Assembly: GCA_011009095.1 (NCBI GenBank)
Contig: VTPC01090580.1
Coordinates: 113,470-177,469 of the forward strand
Direction: 5' to 3'
From: Ignelater luminosus
Taxonomy: Eukaryota > Arthropoda > Insecta > Coleoptera > Elateridae
DNA: 64,000 nt
Every line of letters begins with the position of its first letter. The first letter of the stretch is position 1. Under the pieces are notes generated by a model. It saw only the letters and a program-made list of their open reading frames with translations. It was not told the DNA's origin and made no database searches. This document shows positions 36,201 to 46,739 of this stretch, in pieces. A program made the position numbers and the translations under genes.

Positions 36201-38860
36201 AGGATTGTTTTTATTTTCAATAGTTGCATTGTAATTTTTTGGAATTTTTTCCAAACCTGTCAAGTATGGGAGAACAATGCAATGCCTCTATTTGGACCTT
36301 AGTCGTTAAACTTACATGCGCTCATCATAGAAAGACAAACGGAATTTGAACTTACACCTCAAGTTCAATTTATGTAGTGTTAGACTAACTTTCGATTAGT
36401 GTATTACAAAGACTTCTAACTTGACCATTGGGTTTTTGTGAAAGAATCTGATCGTATTGTGCCAAATAATTTTAGTTTTGGAATTGTTCGTGTTTAATGA
36501 TAGGGAAGCATCAACCATAGAATACAGAGTGCACTTATTGAGGAATACATACATTTGGCCTGAGATGTAGAAATATCTATATCGTTCCGGCTCTAACAAG
36601 TGTTACTCAATTTTCAGAAAATTTTTTGATTTTTAAATTTATTTAGAAATTTTAGGCAACAGTATTATAGGTCTTTTTCAATAGATTTCTAAAGTTCCTT
36701 CAAAAGTCTGAACAGCTATATCTCCATATGTATTGGTCTGATGTCCAAATATCTCTGAAATCTGCTTTGTTGCATTTTGCCAGAATACCCAGTATTTCAA
36801 ACACAAACAGTTTTGCATTATGCGTTGTTACAAATGTAAAAATTCTCATTTTCAGATTTTCAGCCAGTTTGAAATGATCTAACCTCAGACTACCAATATA
36901 TTATAGTCAACATGACCAATCGTTTTGAAACTTGAGCTTTCTGATTTTGCCAAAGATTAAATTTTAAAGCAGGATTTATATTCCAAACTTTTTGAAAAAC
37001 ACAGTTAACTTATTAAACTCTACATGCCAGGCAAGACAAAATGATTTTGTATCGTTAGCACATACAGTTGCAACTTTCTCTTTTAACTATTTCTGGAACC
37101 AAATATTAAGGAGCAAAGAACTCACTTAATTAGAAATTGCATCCAAATCAAACCCTGAAAAAAACTTTTTTGACTTGTGTTGATTTGCAGCCTTCGAAGT
37201 AATTCAACAAATCACAAACCAAACTTAAATAATGAGGTCTAAATGCTTTTTGGCGTGTGTTCGTTTATTATTACTCACTATGGCTCGACGAGCCGTCAGC
37301 GACCATGACACCTCGAGTTAAGGGAAATCATTTTCAGAAAGAAATTAGCAGATGATTTGAAAGCCACGAAACAAATATTTTGAAAATACCAGTTGTATAA
37401 ACGCATAATGCTTACTGCTTAATTTGTCCATTTCAGTTAAGTAAAAGTGTTACATAGAATATGAAGAACAAGAAACGAGGCATTTCTAATGTTGTTATTT
37501 TGTAATTTTAAGAATCTCACGTATTATTTTATAAACTGAAGTCGAAATATTTTATTCATAAGCCTTGATGATTTTTTGCCAGGTTCCAGCTTTTTGGCAA
37601 TAATGTAGTTGTTTCTCTTTTCTAAAATCTTGGTCAAAAACATTTTGAAATTTTTTTTCCATGTTTCGAAATAAAATTCCAAAAAAATTATTAACAACGA
37701 AAACTGCAATTTTTATAGAATGGAAATAATAATTGATTTGATCACCATAGGTTGAGCTTCTTTATCCGGAAGATTCTAAGTGGCTTGTTTATTTTTTTTA
37801 TTACTGATCAAGTGTCATTCAGTTTGCAGAGTTCTGATTGGTCCCTTTTTAATTTCTAGTTTTTGCCATTTAATAAATTATTGTTTTATAACTTCAAGAA
37901 TCTAAAATTAATTTGGGGTTGTATCACAGCTGCTAATACTTCCCCAGCTGTTATGAAACTTTTTGAAAATCACTTGTATCTTCTTTTTTAATCCCTTATA
38001 AGTACGTATTGCAGTTTTTATATATTTCACCTGTTTTGCCAATTATAGAGTACTTCCACATTTTAATAGACCAGTTAAAAGAATGTTTAACTGTGTAATT
38101 ATAATTAAAACATCTGCCAAAAAATTATAACTAAACGTACGATATAAAGAGATGCTTATGCTATTTATTCAAACTCATAATTGTTTGGATAAGAATCTGT
38201 ATAATTATTTGCTAAATAGAAAATTCTGTATGATTATATTTTAATTCGTAATAGTTTTTATTATAAAGCTTACTATACAGTTCGTGTAATTTAAAAACTT
38301 GAAATTCAAACGATCCGCTTTTCTAAATTAGGATGTAATAATTATGTCGCTGCAGACTATAAGAATTTTGTGACACTTTCTAAGCCTCTTTTGATTTTAA
38401 TTACAATTGTGTGTTATTCATCAAAGGCTTAATTAAATTGGTTAACGGTAATTTCCCAATTTTGTTGTAATTTTCGTTTTCTTCATTAATTAATTATATA
38501 TTATAGTTGAAATAATGGAAATTGCTGCAAGTAAGCGAATAATTACAACTTATAGAATTCCATAACAGTAAGTTACTGGTTGCGTCATTATTTATCAAGT
38601 TCACACTACTAAATATGTATCTAATAGCAAAAGATAAAATTAACTAATAAATTTTTAATTTTTGATTTTACCTTCGCCTTTTAAGAACGGTTAGGTGTGT
38701 TTCAAACTTGTCAATTTATTGATAATTTCTCACTAATAGCGAAATAAACATCAATTTATTTTAAATAAAATTTAATTAAATGTTATAAGATACCTACTAT
38801 TTTAGCATTTAATTGTTTATAATTGCCATTTAATTAAATCATTTATATTTTTCCTTACAG
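33201..38860. other. Large GATA intron, last part
   Basis: Mostly AT-rich with no recognisable gene. A distinctly GC-richer island at about 35270-35770 contains a consensus GATA site (AGATAAGG near 35368), CCGGGGC-like words and low repeat content; it is a candidate regulatory or conserved segment. The words ctatggctcgacgagcc (about 37279) and gtatggctcgaagagtc (about 33470) are related and may mark an undetected repeat. The intron ends in TTTTTCCTTACAG at 38848-38860. Confidence 0.5.
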
Positions 38861-39238
38861 GTGAACAGGCCATTAACAATGAAAAAAGAGGGTATACAAA
38901 CAAGAAATAGAAAGTTATCGTCGAAAAGTAAAAAGAAAAAAGGTGGCGGATCGTGTTTATCGTTAGGTGGTGTTATGAGTGATATGATGAAACCGTTAGA
39001 TAGTAGTAAAGGTGCCTTTGGCGGTGGTGGTTTCGGCGGTAGTATGGGTGGCGGTCATCCGCATTTAAATCCTGCCCTACATCCTCATCATGCCATGAGT
39101 CATTGGTACCAACATGGGGGACACCATCAAGGTTTCGTATCGGGACCTCCACCACCTGCACCGCCACCCACAGCTTCTTACCATCACCATATGAGTTCCC
39201 TTAGTGCAGCTGGTTTAGGACTAGCATCTAATGGAATG
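38861..39238 (+). CDS. grn: GATA factor exon: basic tail and C-terminal region
   Basis: The exon holds 126 codons in phase 0 between TTACAG|GTGAAC and GGAATG|GTAAGT. It starts [20 protein letters not shown], then [10 protein letters not shown], completing the GATA-finger DNA-binding domain begun in the previous exon; the basic tail contacts DNA and acts as nuclear localisation signal in the family. A low-complexity region follows: Gly-rich ([12 protein letters not shown]), His-rich, then PPPPAPPP, and [23 protein letters not shown] echoes the HMSSLS of vertebrate GATA2/3 C-termini. The first bases encode Val, not a start; the downstream Met is internal. Without splicing at 39238 the frame would end after only three more codons (MVS). 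Confidence 0.95.
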
Positions 39239-39887
39239 GTAAGTTGAAAATTTATGACGGCGCCATTTTATTAAAATTAATTTTAACTAACTTAAATTTT
39301 AATTATGTAATTTGGTAAATTAATAAAATTGTTTTAATTTTGATTGCCTTTAATTTGAACAAATATATATAGAAAGAAGAAATTAATTAATTAAATTAAC
39401 AGAAAATAAAATTCTAGAAATTCTTTGAAATAGGCTATTGCTACTTTTTATTGAATGTGTGGAACGCATAGAAATCTTGAAATCAAATTAATTTGAAGAA
39501 ATTAAATAAGAAATTCTAAACTCTTTGTTCTGCTGTTGCATTGTATCTAAAATTTATAATTGAACTATATGACACTAAAACCTTGATGTTCTGCTCATGT
39601 CAGTGTTAATTAATAGCGAGTTTGCTTATCTCGTAGGCGACAGTATAATCTTAGTTAAAAAAAACTTTTGTTTACTACAAAAATAAATTAGTTGGTGTTT
39701 CATTATTTTATTTTTTTTTTGTAATAACTAAAACTAAAGAATTACATTTTTCACATGTGGTGCTTAGTTGTGTCACTACCAAGTAGAAAATCTGATTTCT
39801 TATTCTATAGTTAAATTTGAAGATTTAAATTTTAATCTACCTAATCTATTTAGCAGCATAATTGTATTTCTGTTAAGCACAAAAATC
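39239..39887. other. AT-rich intron
   Basis: This is the start of the 4,160-bp last intron (39239-43398). Nothing was recognised except a GATA-like TTATCTCG near 39626. Confidence 0.5.
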
Positions 39888-41092
39888 GAAATCTTCCATT
39901 GAGGGCAAAACCGACCAGAACGGGTTCTGAACTATGTAGAACATGCAGAAAGTTAATTATTGCGTGGTAGTCTTTTCAAGACTATTAAAGCGCGTATTGA
40001 ATCATTAAAAATTACCAAGACTTACCAGATTACCAAGAGTTTGTAACATGCTGATTAAAAACCACTTATAACGCATTCTGGCAGTTGATTTTTTACTACA
40101 ACACGTTATGGATTTTATCTAATCATCCAAACACCGCTGATGTAAGGTGTGAACAAGTCTTGAAACAGCTATGTACTATCACGGCAAAAAAACTCGGAGC
40201 ACCACACAGGTTTTAAAGTTACCCCTTGTAAATCTGTCTTTCAGTTTAAGTAAAACTATTATGTAAATTATTATTAATTGAAGTGATAAATCCACCTTAA
40301 AGCCTGATGCAAAAGAGAGAAATTCTATAAGAGCCGACGTATCTTCAGACAAGTGTGCCCCGGTTTTTTTGCCGCGATAGTACTTGTTAGTTGCATGTAA
40401 GTGACTGTAAGCTGTGATAACTGTGATACGATATTATTGAATAAAATCCAAAAGATGATTGTGATAAGATTTGTTAAAATTGGATAGGGCAGACAGAAAT
40501 AAACAAAGCACTTGTGCTTCCAATTACTAATCCTCGAATATTTACATTTAAAAAAGTGCCTTAACTACCAAGCACAGAAATTAAAAACTTAGACACCAAT
40601 TACCAAATACTCGAAGTTAAATCTTCAAACACCACACCAACCACAACTTACTAGGCGCTTGAAGCTTTTATAAGTGCTTGAAATACTGAAAGTACTGCTT
40701 CAAGTTCCTGTGTAAGTACTCCTGATAGAATACGAAATGATTCAACACCAAATAGTACTCATTGTCAAAAGCACTGGAAGTGCTTTAAGCACTTTTCCAA
40801 AGTGTTTCCGATGGTTCAAATAAAACAATGAATTCGTAACCTATAAATATTCTTTGTCTTGCTCTAAATTTCTGATAGGATGAACTCCACAACGCGTTGT
40901 AGCAAATAATGAACTGCCAGAACGCATTATTAAAATTTCCAAGTAACTTATAAAACGAGTTTTGTGTTTCGGTAGTTTAATGCGTTGTGGTTGCTTTGAA
41001 ACGCCTACGATGCAAAATAGCGCATTCTGGATGTTTTACATCTTACATTAGAACGCGTTCTAGTTGATTTTGTTTGTTCAACGAGAGATTTC
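39888..41092. mobile_element. Foldback-like element with long inverted arms (about 1.2 kb)
   Basis: The left arm (about 39888-40135) and right arm (about 40865-41092) are inverted copies. Matching blocks are AGAACGGGTTCTGAACTATG (left) against AGAACGCGTTCTAATGTAAG (right, reversed), AACGCATTCTGGCAGTTGAT against AATGCGTTCTGGCAGTTCAT, and CTACAACACGTTATGGATTT against CTACAACGCGTTGTGGAGTT. The terminal GAAATCT is shared. The arms are about 230-250 bp and the loop about 730 bp. The loop has no coding capacity and carries a smaller MITE plus palindromic AAGTGCTT/AAGCACTT words. No target duplication was identified, so the exact ends and superfamily are uncertain. Confidence 0.65.
40176..40380. mobile_element. 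205-bp MITE nested in the foldback element
   Basis: The left end is CTATCACGGCAAAAAAACTC (40176) and the right end in reverse is CTATCGCGGCAAAAAAACCG (40380), with three differences in 20. TA flanks both sides (40174-40175 and 40381-40382), fitting a Tc1/mariner-type target. The interior is non-coding. Confidence 0.75.
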
Positions 41093-41387
41093 AATGTTTG
41101 AGCCAAACATTCCCGTTTAGGGCTTCAAAATTTGCAGATTTTATACATTTTTCCATTGCTGATATTTATGATGAGACTGTTTCGGGCAAAATATATCGAC
41201 TTCAATAGCATCATGAATAGTGATCAGAGCAAATAAGCTTAAGGTTTGGTAGTCATTTTTCTTTTACATGTAACATCCTTGAATATAGTGTTTATAATAA
41301 ATAAATAGGTAAATAAATGGAACTCTTACACAACAACTAATCTACATCTAGACATTCTTAAAGTGGAAATAATAGATCTACTCTGGA
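41093..41387. other. Intron between two repeats
   Basis: This short AT-rich stretch separates the foldback element from the SINE. Nothing was recognised. Confidence 0.4.
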
Positions 41388-41596
41388 AGCCTCGGTGGCT
41401 CTGATAGTTACGCATCTGACTATCAACCCAATGGTTGCGAGCTCGATGAGTTGCACGTTAAAAATACCTACTGGTTTTGGAAAACCTCGGATTCGGCTAA
41501 ATTCTAGTTGGCGGCAAAATGACTATAGTAGTTGAAGCCGCGAGGTCCAAGGGAACCGCGACCTGAAGCCTCAGCCACATAATAACAATAACAATG
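41388..41596 (+). mobile_element. tRNA-derived SINE (about 209 bp)
   Basis: The head looks like a tRNA gene: a partial A box TGGCTCTGATAG (41396-41407), CGCATCTGACTATCAACC, and a good B box GGTTGCGAGCTCGATG (41433-41448; compare GGTTCGANTCC). A non-tRNA body follows with GGCGGCAAAATGACTATAGT and a self-complementary AAGCCGCGAGGTCCAAGGGA segment. The tail is (AATAAC)n-like and ends at about 41596. No clear target duplication was found. It is not a functional tRNA because the acceptor stem and loops do not fold correctly. Confidence 0.7.
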
Positions 41597-43398
41597 GTAT
41601 CCTTAGATGATCTTCCTGAACACTTTCTATTTTGATATTTATCCATTTTTAGTGGGGAAAACAATTATTGTTACAGGAATGACTTTCCTGCCTTAGATTT
41701 ATGTAGTTTCAGAATCTAGCTTAGAAATAAAATGTCGAGTTTCTAATAGAATTTACAAAATGCCCTTCTATGTCCAAAAAACAAATTATAAACACCTTAG
41801 GAATTTAGACTTTGACATAGTTGTCATACTGACTTTCTAATTGTCCAATTCCGAAGGACACTTAGATACTTTCACATAAATAATATTTCAGTTAAATGAA
41901 AGAAGTGTCAAACTGACAAAGGAAGGTTTGCAGTCATTAAACGTCAGTTTTAATGATAGTCCCCATAAGAAGGAAAATACGATCTATTCATCCTTGGTCT
42001 GCAACAATTATGCAAAGTGGTCTAATGACAGATAAAACTCCATACTTGCGACAATCACCAACCAACGTTACCATAGCTGGTTATAAATCTTCAAATATTA
42101 AGATTTGTAATCGTTATGATTGTTTTCGATATATTTTACTCTTGTGGAAACAATGTGATCAACCTCTCGTTAGTTCAATAAATAAATTGACAAAGTCCTA
42201 TTGTAGCCCCACAATTAAAAGTTCAAAAGATCGTGCAAGTATTGACCACCATACCTCCAGATGCTCGTTTCGCCCTTGTTTCAGCTTCTTGCTGATTATA
42301 TACAAAGCTAATACAACATTAGCAGCATGAGAATACTAAGGCGCCATCTAATAGCAACGCCAAGTACAAAAAAACCAATGACTTAATGCCGCCCTTATTC
42401 AAAAATTAAATATTTCCAAATGGGAAATATAGAAAGAATTGTTCTTACTTATATGTAGTGGGGTTTATATGTGCAATAAATAAAATGACGAAAGTCCTAT
42501 TGTATCCCAACAAATAATATTTCTTACTAGTTCTTTAAACTTTCGATAGAGATCGCAATGATGATATTTTTTCCAATACATTTTGATAGTTTCTTATTCT
42601 TGATTCATTATTGATGCACAATATAGCATAGTTAGGGTTTAATCGAAAAACTGGCGTTATTTGGTTGTTTGCTATAAAGTGTTTCTAAGTTTCTCAACGT
42701 TTAGCATCTTACTTCTACAAAAACACATTTAGATTTCTGTTCTTATAAAACCATCACTGAAGATTACCTTATTGTACAGGGAGATCCAGAAGCACCATTC
42801 GTTATTTTGATTTTTTTCTTCTTTGCAAGTTGCACTGTAATTGGGACGTAATGCTTGAAAATATTTCTTTCTGAAGTTTTTATATGGACAGTACATGCTC
42901 CAAAAATATTTTATCGATTCTTCCCCAAGCAAAATTTAATATTAATCTAAAGAGTTTCGCCTATTAAAAGCAGACCCATAAAAAATAAATTATGCAAAAT
43001 TTCGGCTAGCTGATTAAAGCAGAAATGCATAGCAAACAGCAAATCTATAGTGCTTTCTGAATCAAGGTTAGGAATTAAAAAACGAATTAAGTATAAAAAC
43101 TAATCTAAAATGCATTTTGGAAAAGCACTGACAAGCAGATCTTTCGGGACAGTTCATGACCAAATTTACAAACGAGAAAAGACATTTTGTGAAAGATATG
43201 GAAACCATTGTGGATACAAAAATAGTCAGTTATTTTCACTATCCTGTTTGCAATATCCCAATGATATAATCAGTAGGATAAAAAAGACAGCAACAAAATT
43301 GAAAATCAGAACAGAACGACACTAAAATAGTTTTAGTTATATTGTATTGACTTTATTATGTAACAATGATTTCTAATACTTTTCTCTCTTCTTTCCAG
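41597..43398. other. Last GATA intron, 3' part, with a short direct repeat
   Basis: Two direct copies of a 42-43 bp word lie at 42173-42214 and 42471-42513, sharing AAAGTCCTATTGTA and CCCAACAA/CCCCACAA. The 125-codon frame at 41953-42330 and the 71-codon frame at 43110-43325 resemble no family. The intron ends in TCTTCTTTCCAG at 43387-43398. Confidence 0.5.
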
Positions 43399-43425
43399 AC
43401 GGGATGGCGATCGGAATATACGTGA
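43399..43425 (+). CDS. grn: GATA factor terminal coding exon (8 codons and stop)
   Basis: After a strong pyrimidine tract and CCAG acceptor, the frame carried from the previous exon (phase 0) reads TGWRSEYT and stops at TGA, followed at once by TAA. The three coding pieces together give 179 residues (45, 126 and 8). Such a short coding end on an exon that is mostly 3' UTR is normal. I do not recall this C-terminus from a named orthologue, so support rests on the acceptor, the phase and the AT-rich UTR-like sequence that follows. Confidence 0.75.
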   Translation, partial: TGWRSEYT

Positions 43426-44800
43426 TAAGTTGCTATAGGAAGTTGCCGCAAAAAAATTTTTAAGGGTATTAAAATGTTTAATAATGCATTTTGTAAATAA
43501 TTTTAATAAAGGATAATTTATAGACTATTAAGGAAAAGATGAAAAAGAAAAACGTGATCACAAAATAATTTAAAAATATATATAGCTGGTCACAAAATCC
43601 CTGTACAGATGTTTTCTTTTGTATAATTATTATTGTATAGTTAAGAGTTTGTCCAGCGACTTCGCGACCAGCCTGTACTATAAATATTTAATAATTAAGA
43701 AAAATAAGGAAAAAAATGTAAATTTCAGTACAAAGTTACAAAAAACGTTTGTAATGTATTGTATATAGATGTTAGATATTGTTTTTAAGACATTTTTAAT
43801 GCGAGTGAGTGTGTAAATAGTGAATAATACAATATGTGCAATCTACGCGTTATAAATTATGGCTATTTATGTGTGTATGATATACATTCTGATCCGTTTG
43901 TAATTGACCTGTAAGTTTTTTCCTGTTTTTGTATAAAAATATTACTTTTAATAACGCTTACAGCATTATGAATTGCGTGATTGTGATTTTTTAAATTTAA
44001 TTTTCATAAAATCGGGTCATTACGGATCTGTCTAGAGACTGCAAGATATTTTTTTGTGCATATTATATATGTATGATGAATGATGTTGACCAAGTTGTAA
44101 TTTTATTATTTTTAAATTATTGTCGCTTTGTATTTAAAAAAGAGGAAAAAGAAAATTTGTATTTCGCAATTCAACGGGTTTTTGTTTGTTTTTTGATCTC
44201 AATCCTTCTGTTTCTTCTTGAAAACAGGTATACTAGTTATTAAAATAATGTTTCTCAAATTCATTTTATTGTTTTTACTTATATTTTATGATTATTCAAA
44301 TATAATAAAATCGACGTAATTCCATATTTTATTTTAATTAGGACTGAAATGCCTTAAACCAAAATCTGTTGAATTGTTCGTTACATTAATAAGAAAATTT
44401 GTTAAATCAGTGAAGTATTTTAGATTTTTGGTTTTATAACGATTTCAAATCATTTTTCTTTCAAGATTTTCCAAATTTGTTCTTATTTCATTCATATTTT
44501 TTATAAGTTATGGAAATAAACTTAAAACTCTCTAATACTTCACTGATAGATTTTTCCATGCCAGTCAAATTAATTTATATTGTCACATTCTATCAAAGTT
44601 TATTCAGAGCAAAATCAATCGAGTGGCTGTACTGAAGGCGTTTTTTTGAAAATTTTGAAAGAAAAGCAGAAAAGGCAAAAAATACTATAGCGTAATTAAA
44701 TAAAAAACTTCAAAATACATATGTAAATAAAGAAAAACTCGATGTATGTATATTCTCTTTGTGTGATATATAAAAAAATACTGAAATAATCTTAAAACTT
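43426..44800 (+). other. grn: Probable 3' untranslated region of the GATA gene
   Basis: AT-rich sequence without open frames follows the double stop. Candidate poly(A) signals AATAAA lie at 43505-43510, 44515-44520 and 44726-44731; which is used cannot be told. Four Pumilio-type UGUANAUA words occur: 43492-43499, 43760-43767, 43812-43819 and 44722-44729. A UTR of about 1.3 kb is inferred. Confidence 0.5.
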
Positions 44801-46739
44801 TGTTTTATTTTTGATATTATTCTTCTTACGACATACGGATTTAACCTAAATCCCAAAGATCCCGAAATCAATCTATTCGCAAATCCCGGTCATCCTGAGA
44901 TTCAGTGAGGTGCGAGTTCTAGTGTCCAGTGTGTTCAATGTAGCGAATATAATTCCACCAAAAACCCCTCTTTTTTCAGCTGACTGAGCATATTTCTTAA
45001 ACAAATAACAGTTTGACGCTTGACTTAATACTGACGCCTTGCATTTTCTTTTGATTTGTTTTTTTATGTGTCCATATTTAAGAAATTTCCTTTTTAAATT
45101 TAGATTGATGATTTTATGATTGGGTAAGTATGAAATGTATATTATTATACACCGGTGGTTTTTAATTTATGTAATAAAAAATTAAATTATAAATAAATCA
45201 AGAAATTAAATTGAAATAGTATAGAAATGAATTAATTAAAATTGCATTTGGAATCTTTAATTTAGTGTTGTTTTAACTTACTGTACAACATAAATAATGA
45301 CAGCCAGTTGAAGTCTTCACCTGCTCCTCGCACCGGGCTAAAAACTTGTCCTTGTTTTTAGTAGTTAAAATGAAATGAAAATGCTTTAACTTTCAGGTAA
45401 GTCCTCTATGTTAGATGTGTTGTGAATATTTTATTTGCATGTTTGTCTAAAAATGCTAATTTTTAGTTTTCTAAATGTAATATACTACTAAGAGAATATA
45501 AAATAAGAAAATAATTTTTTCTTATTTTTGTGAAAATAAATTTTTGCCGTAACCACATGTAGGTTATGCGTAGCATCTAGAAACTCAGTTCACTTAAAAT
45601 ATTTCAGAAAAAATAATTTAATTCTGTTTTGTAAGTGGGTTTATAGGATAGTTGCAAAATTCTTATCTATCAGTATATTTGTTTCCTTTGATGGAAGTCT
45701 TTGAGTTTTACGATATCTCCTATAACCAGTGCACGATTATCATCATCTATTAGGCAGAGGAGGCATATTGATCTACGCCAAAGGTCACGATTTTAATTAG
45801 TTCGTCTTTTAACAAAATTAAGACAAAATTTCCAGCATGGTTGTTACAAAATTTAAAAAAACTTTTACTTAATAAAACCGCTACTTTGTATTTTCCATGA
45901 AATACCTCGTTTTCGAGTAAAATAAATTTTGGGGATTCTACAATTCCATAATTAACAAGACATTAAGATGGAATTTTCTTTCATATTCTTGCTGCAGTCT
46001 TGCATTTTTTATTAAAAACTAGAGAACTTAATTTACTTGATACTTTCTCAGTCCTTTACTTTGAGAAAGTTGTGATATTTATATTAGTTTGATACCATTG
46101 CAGAATTGCATGCCATAGATCCACACAGATTTCAGAAGTAAGAGTATGTTGTGTAATGACAAACTGGAATTTTTTCCTATCAATAAATGCAGTTTTCTGC
46201 AGTTTGACAGTGTTTACATGCGCCTTTTCGTTGCCGTTTTCTACTGCAAACACGGCAGTCTGTTATATGTGGTTGCAGAATCTTGGTCTACTGTTTGGAA
46301 ATGACTCTTTTCAGTTTATAATTATTAACTCTGTTGAAATCTTGTTAACCTCTTTCTTTTCTAACGTCTATTCCGTAATATTTGCTGTTCTATGTACTTG
46401 GTTTCCCTGATTTGAGAACCATAATGACCTCAGCTACTATTCACAATCTAGACAGGTATTTTAATCCAGAAGAGGCATTGAATAGTTGCTTTAAAATTTT
46501 TTTAGTGATTAAATCAAAACTCCGAGCTTTTTTATAATTTATGTTATCTTCAATTCCAAGTTCTTTTGATGTTGTAGGCCCGACTTTTTTTGCATTGTTT
46601 CTTTCCAGATTCTTGAATTCTGACATTTTTCTTATCAATTGTTGGGTGAGATTGTTTAATTCTGTTTTAACTTGTGGGTTCTTGTCTGACAACGCTTTCT
46701 TCGATGTCAGAGATTATCTTTTTCCAAGCTGTCTATTGT
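44801..46739. other. AT-rich intergenic sequence
   Basis: No gene recognised. Around 44860-45000 a GC-richer patch shares the word tgtccagtgtgtt with 5925-5945, hinting at a diffuse repeat. Confidence 0.35.

Noticed and set aside
38973-39167. 64-codon minus-strand frame over the GATA tail exon
   Set aside because: It is the antisense of the exon; the + strand has conserved protein sequence and splice sites.
41396-41460. A tRNA gene
   Set aside because: Box-like elements are present but the cloverleaf stems do not pair and a SINE body and tail follow.
41953-42330. 125-codon frame as an exon or nested gene
   Set aside because: It matches no known protein, has basic and Ser/Thr-rich composition without a domain, and lacks any supporting signal.
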